Shown in pieces: positions 11,583-22,108 of a DNA stretch of 64,000 nucleotides. The position numbers and the translations under genes are program-made. The notes beneath the pieces are model-generated. The model made no database searches, was not told the origin of the DNA, and saw only the letters and a program-made list of their open reading frames with translations. Positions within the stretch are counted from its first letter, which is position 1. Each line of letters begins with the position of its first letter. The stretch comes from Enterococcus lacertideformus (GTDB lineage: Bacteria > Bacillota > Bacilli > Lactobacillales > Enterococcaceae): positions 1 to 64,000 of the forward strand of contig JADAKE010000023.1 of NCBI GenBank assembly GCA_015680865.1, in the 5' to 3' direction.

Positions 11583-14500
11583 CTAAGCTGTTAAATATTT
11601 TTGTTCACGTAATGCTTTGACAAATAATTGAATTTCTTGCAACCAAATTGCTTCACCCATTTTATTAGGAACAGTTAAGCGAATCACCATTTTTTCTTTT
11701 TCGACACCTAAACTAGCTTTTAATTTTGTTACCGTTAATGCCTCAAATAGTTGCTCAACCGTGTAACGCTTTGTTCCTGCCTTACTTAAAGTGAACGTAA
11801 CTGTTTGTTGTTGCTTGCGAATCGTTTCGATCAGCGCACGATCGCCATCCATTTTGATTTGTCCAATCGTTAGAAGATGGGCCACCTCTTTTGGATATTC
11901 ACCAAAACGATCTAATAGATCATCTTCCAACTCATCAAGCATTTCTTGTGAATCAAGCTCTCTAATACGTTTGTAGATCTCAATTTTTTGTCTTTGATCA
12001 GCAATATATTCTTCTGGTAAATAAGCATCGACTCCAAGATCTATCTCTACTGTTGTTTTCTCCACCTGATTGTTCTTCCCTTGTTTACGTAAAACAGCAT
12101 CACTCAACATTTGCGAATACATATCAAAACCAACGGCATCAATAAAGCCATGTTGCTGGGCACCTAACAAATTACCAGCGCCTCGGATCGACAAATCACG
12201 CATGGCAATTTTAAAACCAGAACCTAATTCTGTAAAGTCTTTGATTGCTTGAAGTCGCTTCTCACTTACTTCGTTTAGAATTTTTTGTTGCTCATACATA
12301 AAATAAGCATAGGCGACACGATTACTTCTTCCAACACGTCCACGTAATTGATAAAGCGTTGATAACCCCATGTAATCAGCATTTTCTACAAAGAGTGTAT
12401 TCGCATTTGGAATATCGACACCCGTTTCAATGATGGTCGTCGTGACTAGAACATCATATTGTCCTTCAATAAAATCAAATAAGGTATTTTCCAATTGATT
12501 TTCAGTCATCTGTCCATGAGCGTAGCCTATTCGTGCTTCTGGCACGAGCTCTTGTATTTCTTCTACTTTTTGTTCAATCGTTTCGACACGGTTATAAAGA
12601 TAAAATACTTGTCCTCCTCTACCCATTTCTCGATGAATAGCTTCTCGAATTGCTCCAGGATTTTTCTCCATCACATAAGTTTGGATGGGGTAACGATTTG
12701 CTGGTGGTGTTTCAATGACAGAAAGATCCCGTACACCTAGCATTGACATATGAAGAGTTCGAGGGATCGGTGTCGCTGTCAAAGTCAGGACATCGACTTG
12801 CGCACGCAACTGTTTCAATCGTTCTTTATGTTTTACACCAAAACGTTGTTCTTCGTCAACGATCAATAAACCTAAATCACTAAATTCAATATCCTTAGAA
12901 AGTATGCGATGCGTACCGACCACGATATCGATTTGTCCTGTACGTAATTGTTCAATCGTTTCTTTTTGTTGTTTCTTCGTGCGGAATCGACTTAAGAGTC
13001 CCACGTTCACCGGAAACCCTTCAAAACGTTCAAGCATCGTTTCATAATGCTGTTGCGCAAGAATAGTAGTTGGTACTAAAAATGCGACTTGTTTACTTTC
13101 CTTCACCGCTTTGAAAGCTGCTCGTAACGCCACTTCTGTTTTTCCATAACCAACATCACCTACAAGTAATCGGTCCATCGGTTTTTCTTTCTCCATATCT
13201 CTCTTGATCTCTGCAGCACTTCTCAGCTGATCATCTGTTTCAGAGTAAGGAAAAGCATTCTCAAATTCCTTTTGATACCCATCATCCGGTCCAAAAGCAT
13301 AGCCTTTTTCTGATTCCCTTGCAGCATATAATTTAATAAGATCATCGGCAATATCTTCAATTTTGGACGATACTTTCCGCTTGGTCTTTGTCCATTCACT
13401 ACTACAAAGTTTATTGATACGTGGTGGTTTTGATTCCGAAGCAACGTATTTTTGGATCAAATTCAGCTGGGTAACAGGAATAAATAATTTATCCTCGTTT
13501 TGATAAAGAATCGTCATATAATCTTGATGAACACCATCAACTTCTAATGTCTCCATACCAATATATTTACCGATTCCGTGATTTGCATGGACAACATAGT
13601 CACCAGTCTTCAACTCATTATAGCTTTTCAAACGTTCAGCATTTGTTACTGTTTGGCGACGCGGTTGTTTTTTTGTTGTTTTTTGGAAGATATCTTTTTC
13701 AGTAAGGGTGACTATTTTTTCTTGTGGTAGCTCAAACCCAGATTTTAAGGCGCCTTCTACTAGTTGTACCTGCCCTTTAATCAATTTATTTTTTTCTGTT
13801 TCTACTACTAATATCTCTTCATCACGCAACATTTGCTCTACTTTTTTGATACGTTCTTTTGTAGGAATAAAAATGACAACTGTTTGTTCTTGCTTACGCC
13901 AACGATCCATTTCTGTCTTCAATAATGGCATTTGTCCAAAAAATTGTTGCATTGTAAGGTATTGGAAATTGTGAATCGCATGAAATCGTAAATTCCCCAT
14001 ACCTTTTTGAAAAAGGGCAAAAAAGGTAGTCACAAATTTTTCTTTTTGAACCAACTTGTGCACATCACTAACAAATACTTGCTCGGAAAAAATACGTAAT
14101 TCACTAATTTTTTGTGTCTGCCATTCTGCTGCTTCTCTTTCTATCTCACGATTTGTTTCCATGATTCGTTGATAATCATCAACGACCAATAAACTACTTG
14201 TAGGAAAATAATCAAGTATCGTCACTTCTTCTTGATATAGAAGATCCGCATAAAGCTTTGCTTCTTCCGTTGGACTTCCTGATTGCCACTTAGAAATCAA
14301 TTGCCCAAAGTAATCTTGTAAAAATTGACGAGCCGTTTCTTCAGATGTTGTGGCTAATTTCTTTTCCAATAACTTTTCTAATTGTCCGATGCCATGAAGC
14401 AAATCTTCCTGCCCGTATACTTGTTCACTTGTAGGAGCTATCCATATTTCTTCCACTTTTCCAATCGAACGTTGTGTTTCTACTTCAAAATACCGCATGG

Positions 14501-15104
14501 AATCAATCTCTACATCAAAGAGTTCCATTCGGACAGGGAATTCTAAATTGATCGGATAGATATCAATGATGCTTCCACGGATACTATATTCTCCAGTTTT
14601 TGCAACCATCTCAACCCGTTCATACCCTAGCAAAGCCAATATTCGCGGAATATCAGACACGTCAATCTCTTCACCTATTCGCCAAACCAATTGCGCTTGT
14701 TTCCATACTTTGGGACTTGGCAAACGTTTGTGCAAAGCAGCTACTGGTAATAAATAGATACCTGGTTGTTTTTGTTGCAACGCATTTAAAGTAGACACTC
14801 GTTCCCTTCTTGCTTCCGGTGAAGAAAACGCCATTTCCGCTGATAGTACTTCATCAACTGGGAAAGAATGGATTTGTTCTTGTGGAAGAATGTGTTGCAG
14901 ATCCTCTGCAAGTTGATTCGCGTAGTAGAGATTGGGAATCAACACGATTAGATTCTTTTTTGTTTTTTTAAAAGCCCTCGCAAAGAGAAGTGTTTTTGCT
15001 GATCCGGCTAATCCCGTTAGCAATTGTCTAGGCTTTTTTTCTTCTAGCTGGCTGATCCATTCCTTTACTTGTGGATCTTTGCCAATTAGCTGAATGATAT
15101 CCAT
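11583..15104 (-). CDS. mfd: Transcription-repair coupling factor Mfd
   Basis: Removes RNA polymerase stalled at DNA lesions and recruits UvrA. The 1173 residues show the degenerate UvrB-like N-terminal domains, the RNA-polymerase interaction domain near 490-560 (GDYVVHANHGIGKYIGM), and helicase motifs GDVGYGKTEVALRAA and LLIVDEEQRFG. The translocation motif region RGRVGRSNRVAYAYF and a C-terminal TRCF domain follow. Full length with no interruption. It lies 18 bases after pth in the pth-mfd-flippase order found in Bacillus and enterococci. Confidence 0.97.
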   Translation of the reverse strand: MDIIQLIGKDPQVKEWISQLEEKKPRQLLTGLAGSAKTLLFARAFKKTKKNLIVLIPNLYYANQLAEDLQHILPQEQIHSFPVDEVLSAEMAFSSPEARRERVSTLNALQQKQPGIYLLPVAALHKRLPSPKVWKQAQLVWRIGEEIDVSDIPRILALLGYERVEMVAKTGEYSIRGSIIDIYPINLEFPVRMELFDVEIDSMRYFEVETQRSIGKVEEIWIAPTSEQVYGQEDLLHGIGQLEKLLEKKLATTSEETARQFLQDYFGQLISKWQSGSPTEEAKLYADLLYQEEVTILDYFPTSSLLVVDDYQRIMETNREIEREAAEWQTQKISELRIFSEQVFVSDVHKLVQKEKFVTTFFALFQKGMGNLRFHAIHNFQYLTMQQFFGQMPLLKTEMDRWRKQEQTVVIFIPTKERIKKVEQMLRDEEILVVETEKNKLIKGQVQLVEGALKSGFELPQEKIVTLTEKDIFQKTTKKQPRRQTVTNAERLKSYNELKTGDYVVHANHGIGKYIGMETLEVDGVHQDYMTILYQNEDKLFIPVTQLNLIQKYVASESKPPRINKLCSSEWTKTKRKVSSKIEDIADDLIKLYAARESEKGYAFGPDDGYQKEFENAFPYSETDDQLRSAAEIKRDMEKEKPMDRLLVGDVGYGKTEVALRAAFKAVKESKQVAFLVPTTILAQQHYETMLERFEGFPVNVGLLSRFRTKKQQKETIEQLRTGQIDIVVGTHRILSKDIEFSDLGLLIVDEEQRFGVKHKERLKQLRAQVDVLTLTATPIPRTLHMSMLGVRDLSVIETPPANRYPIQTYVMEKNPGAIREAIHREMGRGGQVFYLYNRVETIEQKVEEIQELVPEARIGYAHGQMTENQLENTLFDFIEGQYDVLVTTTIIETGVDIPNANTLFVENADYMGLSTLYQLRGRVGRSNRVAYAYFMYEQQKILNEVSEKRLQAIKDFTELGSGFKIAMRDLSIRGAGNLLGAQQHGFIDAVGFDMYSQMLSDAVLRKQGKNNQVEKTTVEIDLGVDAYLPEEYIADQRQKIEIYKRIRELDSQEMLDELEDDLLDRFGEYPKEVAHLLTIGQIKMDGDRALIETIRKQQQTVTFTLSKAGTKRYTVEQLFEALTVTKLKASLGVEKEKMVIRLTVPNKMGEAIWLQEIQLFVKALREQKYLTA

Positions 15105-15121
15105 CTTTTTCTCTCCTTCTT

Positions 15122-15682
15122 CTAATTGAATTTATTCATTACATCAATGAACGAATGGCCTTCAAGCATAAAATCCAATGCCGCCACTGATTGATCAATA
15201 CTTGTTTCAATCAACGGCTGTGCCTCTTTGCTAAACGGACTCAAGACATGCTGAACAACTGTTTTTTTTCCTTCCGGTCTACCGATTCCCACCTTGATCC
15301 GATCAAATACATTCGTATCTAAGTGGGAAATAATACTTTTGATTCCGTTGTGCCCCCCGGCACTCCCTTTTTGTCGCAAACGTATTTTACCTGTCACTAA
15401 ATCTAAGTCATCATAAACGACAACCAATTCTTCAGGATAGATGCCAAAATAAGTCATCAAAGGGCCAACCGCACGTCCAGACTCATTCATAAAAGTTTGT
15501 GGTTTGACTAAGAGAATTTTTTCCCCTTCGTAAAAAAACTCTGCAACTTCTGCTTCAAAAGTATTTTTTTTAAACATAGCTTGATGTTTTTCTGCCATCC
15601 GATCAACGACCATAAAGCCGATATTATGTTTTGTATGTGCATATTCTATCCCTGGGTTTCCAAGCCCAACAATCATTTTCAT
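15122..15682 (-). CDS. pth: Peptidyl-tRNA hydrolase
   Basis: Releases peptides from peptidyl-tRNA that drops off ribosomes. 186 residues, the usual length, with GLGNPGIEYAHTKHNIGFMV (catalytic His19), KPQTFMNESG, the DDLDL segment and GSAGGHNGIKSI. It is the first gene of the minus-strand block leading to lysS. A candidate promoter is a TATACT-like -10 near 15780 in the divergent spacer. Confidence 0.96.
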   Translation of the reverse strand: MKMIVGLGNPGIEYAHTKHNIGFMVVDRMAEKHQAMFKKNTFEAEVAEFFYEGEKILLVKPQTFMNESGRAVGPLMTYFGIYPEELVVVYDDLDLVTGKIRLRQKGSAGGHNGIKSIISHLDTNVFDRIKVGIGRPEGKKTVVQHVLSPFSKEAQPLIETSIDQSVAALDFMLEGHSFIDVMNKFN

Positions 15683-17005
<1,323 letters not shown>

Positions 17006-17052
17006 TAAAACTATATAGTTATTTCATCGTTTATTCGTTTTACACCTATCTA

Positions 17053-17085
17053 AAGAGCCTGGGCTGTCCCTAGGCTCTTTTTTTA
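17053..17085 (+). terminator. Intrinsic terminator after ldh
   Basis: Stem AGAGCCTGGG/CCCTAGGCTCT (one mismatch or bulge) with a CTGT loop, followed by TTTTTTT. Confidence 0.9.
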
Positions 17086-17196
17086 TGAAAGGTTCGTTAA
17101 ATTTTCTCTAAACCATCCGTTATCTTCGTTTTTTTCCATAAAATATGCTATGATTAATTCGTTGTACTCTAACATACTAACTAAGGAGCTGCTCGA

Positions 17197-18603
17197 ATGA
17201 CAAGATCCTCTCATCGAAAAAAAAATAAATCACTACAAGTTGCTCTACTATCCGTGCTAGGTGTAATGCTCATATTCATCGGCTTTTACGCTTACCGTAG
17301 TACATACTACACAAAGCATTTCTTACCTAATACTGTGATCAATTCGATTAATGTAAGTAATCTAACAGTCGAACAAGCAAATGATAAATTAAAAGATACC
17401 TATTCAAATAAAAAAATCTCTATTGAAGAAAACGGAAAAGTTTGGGAACAGATAGCGAAATCTGAACTGGGCTACAAAGATGACTTTTCATCTGACTTAT
17501 CACACCTATTAAGCCAACAAAATGCTTGGGCATGGGGAAAAAATTATGTCTCTGCTGCTGAAAAACAAAAGATTGATCCACAATATACGGATCAGCAAAA
17601 ATTAGAAACAACGGTTGAAACCTTCACGAATAAATTGACAGAGTTAAATAAAGACCGAACACAAACACAGGATGCTACGATTGAAAAATCAGGTGAAACT
17701 TTTAAAATCAAACCAGAAGTAAATGGTGATGCGATTGATGTGCCAACGGCTGTTAATGCGCTGAAGAATAGCATAAAGGACGGGAAAAATAAAAGTGAAT
17801 TAACAGCTTTTCAAACGAAACCAAAAGTGACATCAACAGATAAAACCCTTACGGAACAGCTCAATACGATAACTACTATTGCAAATGTCAAGGGAACTTA
17901 CAGTATCAACGGTGACACTTTCCAGATACCAGCTTCAGCGATTTCAAACTGGTTGACCTACGCTGACGGAAAAGTGGCATTAGACTCCGCACAAGTAAAA
18001 CAATATATAACAGATTTAGGTAAAAAATATAATACAAGTACAAATGATACAAAATTCAAAAGTACCAAACGTGGTGAGGTGACGATTCCCGTAGGTACTT
18101 ATAGTTGGACAATCCAAACAGACGCTGAAGCGGAAGCTTTAGAAAAAGCAATCCTAGCGGGGAAAGACTTTACACGTTCGCCGATTGTTCAAGGAAGTAC
18201 AACATCTGACCATCCATTGATTGAATCTACTTATATTGAAGTAGATCTAAAAAATCAACACATGTGGTATTACAAAGATGGGAAAGTAGCCCTTGAAACT
18301 GACATTGTTTCTGGTAAACCGACGACCCCTACACCAGTTGGTGTATTCTACGTATGGAATAAAGAAGAAAATGCTACATTAAGAGGAACCAATGACGATG
18401 GGACACCTTATGCAAGTCCAGTCAATTACTGGATGCCTGTTGATTGGACAGGTGTAGGTATTCATGACTCTGATTGGCAACCTGAATATGGAGGCGAATT
18501 ATGGAAAACCCGTGGCTCTCACGGCTGTATCAATACCCCTCCAAGTGTCATGAAAGAATTATTTGGCATGGTGGAAAGAGGAACACCTGTTTTGATCTTT
18601 TAA
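17197..18603 (+). CDS. L,D-transpeptidase, Ldt(fm)-type, YkuD domain
   Basis: Forms 3-3 peptidoglycan cross-links; in E. faecium the homologous enzyme allows beta-lactam-resistant wall synthesis. The 468 residues have a basic N-terminus and one transmembrane helix at about 13-32, then two repeated extracellular domains of the peptidoglycan-binding type (about 40-335). A C-terminal YkuD domain carries the catalytic signature SHGCIN with Cys444, close to the C-terminus as in the characterised enzyme. The start follows AAGGAGCTGCTCGA. A hairpin terminator follows. Surroundings give no operon partner. Confidence 0.93.
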   Translation: MTRSSHRKKNKSLQVALLSVLGVMLIFIGFYAYRSTYYTKHFLPNTVINSINVSNLTVEQANDKLKDTYSNKKISIEENGKVWEQIAKSELGYKDDFSSDLSHLLSQQNAWAWGKNYVSAAEKQKIDPQYTDQQKLETTVETFTNKLTELNKDRTQTQDATIEKSGETFKIKPEVNGDAIDVPTAVNALKNSIKDGKNKSELTAFQTKPKVTSTDKTLTEQLNTITTIANVKGTYSINGDTFQIPASAISNWLTYADGKVALDSAQVKQYITDLGKKYNTSTNDTKFKSTKRGEVTIPVGTYSWTIQTDAEAEALEKAILAGKDFTRSPIVQGSTTSDHPLIESTYIEVDLKNQHMWYYKDGKVALETDIVSGKPTTPTPVGVFYVWNKEENATLRGTNDDGTPYASPVNYWMPVDWTGVGIHDSDWQPEYGGELWKTRGSHGCINTPPSVMKELFGMVERGTPVLIF

Positions 18604-18661
18604 GTCTATTCTATGTATTTTTTTAATTGAATCCGAAAAACATTTCAGTAAATAATTAATT

Positions 18662-18725
18662 AAAAAAGCTGGTCTATTGTAAAATTTTACCTTAAATTTT
18701 ATAATAGATTAGCCTTTTATTTTTT
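18662..18725 (+). terminator. Terminator after the L,D-transpeptidase gene
   Basis: Arms TCTATTGTAAAAT and ATTTTATAATAGA pair around a short loop within an A-rich/T-rich frame (AAAAAAGCTGG and AGCCTTTTATTTTTT). It ends in a T-rich run before the next ribosome site. Confidence 0.75.
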
Positions 18726-18751
18726 ATTCATAAAATGATGGAGGGATTCAA

Positions 18752-19268
18752 ATGGACCAAGCGTCTAAAAAAAATGCATTACTATCAGCAAATACTCACT
18801 GATATTGAGGAGCAAATAAACGCTTTTAAACAAGTGATTGCTTTGAATGAAAGCCAACTAGACAATAAAGATTTTGCACAATATACAAAAAGTAGAGCCG
18901 AGATACTAACAGTTAAAAAGAAGCAGCAAAACCTTTCAATCAAAGCAGATCTAATTCTTTCAATCATAGACATATTAAAAACTAGCAATACATTGCCAGA
19001 AAAAAAAACAGCAATTATTACATATATATGAAGATTCCTTTAGAAAGATCATTCAAGAAGAACATAAGCCAAAATCAAAAACAAATGTTCAGTCAAAAAG
19101 TCAACAACTATAAAACAATCCATAAATCAATCGTTAAACAAAACAAATTTTCTTCCTAAAAAGGTAAAATAACCTCCGCCTAAGAAAGATAAACGCTATT
19201 ACCAAACCTACAGAATAAATGAAAATATTTTTGATACACCCTTAATTGCAAAAAAAAAAATCGTCTGA
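18752..19268 (+). pseudogene. Decayed small gene, helical product, unknown
   Basis: I do not recognise the family. ATG 18752 follows a GGAGG site. It starts MDQASKK and must shift frame in the A8 run (18767-18774) to continue MHYYQQILTDIEEQINAFKQ. A second shift in the A9 run (19000-19008) leads to QQLLHIYEDSFRKIIQEEHK. A third near 19110 leads to KQSINQSLNKTNFLPKKVK. An in-frame TAA at 19170 precedes PPPKKDKRYYQTYRINENIF, which ends at TGA 19268. The rebuilt product is about 171 residues, charged and mostly helical, with a basic tail. A 98-codon open frame (18735-19031) is the longest intact piece and might be called a gene by software. Confidence 0.65.
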
Positions 19269-19321
19269 TACTTACATAAACGTTCTCTTTGTTTATTTGT
19301 ACTAATTAAAATAAACAAAGA

Positions 19322-19560
19322 GAACGGACAACTAGCTAGTTTTTCTCATTCAACCAACAAAACGATGATTCTTTTCATTCAGATACTCGCGCTTCATTTT
19401 GCTGCAATTTCCTTTCAATTATTGCTGATGAGCCTTCTTCTATTTTTTACATAATATCTTTTATGGTTGATTTCAAGCAAATCTGTTAAGGGTATCAACA
19501 AAATTTCACTTACCAACTTGTACAGAGTAGCTATTTCATACGATCATTCATACAAAAAAC
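19322..19560 (-). pseudogene. Possible decayed gene downstream of vanZ-like
   Basis: On the minus strand one frame reads ATLYKLVSEILLIPLTDLLE then INHKRYYVKN. Another then reads KIEEGSSAIIERKLQQNEAR and VSE, stop, KESSFCWLNEKN. Composition resembles coding sequence, and joining the two needs a frameshift near 19460 plus one stop readthrough. I cannot name a family. It could also be chance in AT-rich DNA. Confidence 0.35.
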
Positions 19561-19566
19561 TATTCT

Positions 19567-20073
19567 TTAGAATTTTCTTTTAGCAAATCCTATAAGTAAG
19601 CATATAACAACAGCCGTCAAAGCCCCCATTGAATCAAGCATAACATCTTGAAACATTGGAGAACGATCTCCTGTTAACATCTGATGAAATTCATCTAACC
19701 CAGCATAGCCGGTTGCTGAAAGCCACGCTAAGATGCCAGTGAGCCACCAAATTTTCATTTTAGGAAACACCCCTAAAAAGAAACTACCACCTAGAATAAA
19801 ATACGTACCAAAATGAGCACCTTTTCGTAGAAAAAATTCGACAAACTTGCCATAACCTAAATGGTCAATACTAACTAGGCTCTCACCATAAGTAAATCGA
19901 ATATTACTCAAAGCTTTACTAAAAGGATGATTTGGCAACCACTCTTCAATTCGAGAAACTTGAGATTTTTGTCCATAAGTTTGCGATGAGCTATAAAACA
20001 ACACAGCTATAACAAGTACCGCAATAACTAAATAAAAATTTCCATTTTTCATTTGTTTTTTTATTGAATTCAT
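19567..20073 (-). CDS. VanZ-family membrane protein
   Basis: 168 residues with a hydrophobic N-terminal helix (about 12-28) and further helices at about 85-105, 107-125 and 148-165. The VanZ-family features are RKGAHFGTYFILG and YAGLDEFHQMLTGDRSP followed by QDVMLDSMGA. VanZ of the vanA cluster contributes to low-level teicoplanin resistance; most chromosomal relatives are uncharacterised and this one should not be read as a resistance gene. ATG 20073 is preceded by GGCAGAGGTGACTT. Intact. Confidence 0.85.
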   Translation of the reverse strand: MNSIKKQMKNGNFYLVIAVLVIAVLFYSSSQTYGQKSQVSRIEEWLPNHPFSKALSNIRFTYGESLVSIDHLGYGKFVEFFLRKGAHFGTYFILGGSFFLGVFPKMKIWWLTGILAWLSATGYAGLDEFHQMLTGDRSPMFQDVMLDSMGALTAVVICLLIGFAKRKF

Positions 20074-20194
20074 AAGTCACCTCTGCCATTTATAATAGCT
20101 CTTTTTTTGCCAAACAACAAATTTTTCTTAAAGACTTATACAAGAAAATAATGATATACTAATGATTGTATTATAAAATGAAGGGAGTTTTTTC

Positions 20195-21995
20195 ATGACT
20201 TGTTCTTTGAATTGGGACCTAGATTCAATTTTTTCAGGAGGTAGTGATTCACCAGCATTAAATGAGCGCTTAGATCAATTAGCATCTCAAATCAATACGT
20301 ATTACCAATCGGTTAGTCAATGGGAGCCTTCGACAAAAACAAACGAAGAGCTTGAAATCCTTATAAAATTACAAGAAACAGTTACTGAAGGTTTTTCTCA
20401 GTGCAATAGTTATATTACTGCTTTATTATCTGCAAATATCAAAGATTCTCAAGCAAAAATTTTATCAGGAAAATTATATGCACTATTACCACGATGGCAA
20501 TACGCAGAGACTATTTTATCCAATAAATTTGCTGAAATAGCTGAAAATGATTGGCAAGTATTGCTTCAACAGGAGTCATTCTCTCCAATTGCTTTTCGTA
20601 TGAATGAAATCAGAAGAGATGGTAGTCGATTATTATCTGAAGCAGAAGAAAATATCATCAATACTCTTTCACTAGATGGTCTCAACGCATGGAGCAGCCA
20701 CTACGATACAATCGTTGGAACCATTACTATTCCTTTTGAAGAAAGTGGCAATATAAATGAACTCTCTGCTGGACAAGCATTCAACAAAATGATGGGTGAT
20801 CCTGATCCACTTGTACGTGAAAAACTATTTATCGCTTGGGAAGAAGCTTGGAAAGAAAAAACTTCCTTGCTGACAGATACCTTAAATCACTTAGATGGTT
20901 TCCGTTTATCTAGTTATAAACTCCATAAAATAAACGATTATTTACAAAAGCCTTTAGAATATAATCGTTGAAAAAAAGAAACGCTTGATGTGATGTGGGC
21001 AACTATTGAAAAAAATAAACAACCTTTAGTAGATTATTTAACAAGAAAAGCAAATCTTTTTGGCAAAGAAAAAATGGCTTGGCAAGACCAAGATGCGCCC
21101 GTTATTTTAGGGAACCTAAAAGAAAAAACGTTTACTTTCGACGAAGCTGCCGAATTTATCGTTGAAAATTTTAAAAAATTCAGTCCAAAAATGGCAAACT
21201 TCGCCCAATCGGCTTTTGAAAAAGGCTGGATTGAAGCAGAAGACCGTCCTGGAAAACGTCCCGGCGGGTTATTGCACAGAGCTACCTGAAACCAGAGAAT
21301 CCAGAATTTTTATGACTTATAGTAACTCAGTAAACGAAGTAGCGACTTTAGCTCATGAATTAGGCCACGCTTTCCACAGCAGTGTCATGTGGGATCTTCA
21401 GACATTGAACCGGGACTATGCAATGAATGTCGCAGAAACTGCCAGCACATTTGCTGAATTGATCGTAGCTGATGCTACCTTGAAATCAGCTAAATCAAAA
21501 GAAGAAAAAATCAATTTACTTGATACGAAACTGCAAAACGCACTGGCAATGTTTATGAACATCCATTCACGTTTTATTTTCGAGAATCGATTCTACTCTG
21601 CTCGCCAAAAAGGCCTTGTTTCAGAAGAAATCGCTCAAATGATGATTGATGCTCAAAAAGAAGGCTATCATGATGCACTAGACTCCTACCATCCCTATTT
21701 CTGGGCTGCAAAGCTACATTTCTTTATTGATGATGTTCCTTTTTATAACTTTCCTTATACATTTGGCTATTTATTTAGCTTAGGAATCTATGCTTATGCT
21801 AATAAAAAAGGAACAAGTTTTGAAGAGGAATATATTGATTTATTAAGAGATACTGCCTCCATGACTACAGAAGAATTAGCCCAAAAACATTTAGACGTAG
21901 ATTTAACAAAACCAGATTTTTGGCAAGCAGGGATCAATATGGTTTTAGAAGATATACAAGCATTCATGGAACTTTCCGAAGAATTTATCCATTGA
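20195..21995 (+). pseudogene. pepF: Oligoendopeptidase F, two lesions
   Basis: M3-family zinc oligopeptidase that would digest cytoplasmic peptides. The frame stops at TGA (20969-20971) after KPLEYNR and resumes in frame KKETLDVMWATIEKN. It shifts at the extra T of GGCGGGTTATTG (21269-21270), so PGG must join YCTELPETRESRIFMTYSN. The zinc motif HELGH (LAHELGHAFHS) and the C-terminal half are otherwise intact. Removing the extra base gives 1800 bases, 599 residues plus stop, the normal PepF length. GGGAG precedes the ATG. Monocistronic, convergent with sagA. Confidence 0.92.
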
Positions 21996-22064
21996 TTTTT
22001 CAAACCTCCAAAAGACCTTTTTTATTAGACTGATTTTTAGAGGTTAGATTACCAAGCTAAATAC

Positions 22065-22104
22065 AAAAAAGAGTTAGACCAAGAATTGGTTCTAACTCTT
22101 TTTA
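22065..22104. terminator. Bidirectional terminator between pepF and sagA
   Basis: Arms AAAAAAGAGTTAGACC and GGTTCTAACTCTTTTT pair around a short loop (AAGAATT). T runs occur on both strands, suitable for the convergent genes. Confidence 0.9.
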
Positions 22105-22108
22105 ATTA

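Noticed and set aside
19567..20073. Glycopeptide resistance from the VanZ-like gene
   Set aside because: No vanHAX or vanRS genes are nearby; VanZ-family proteins are widespread in chromosomes.
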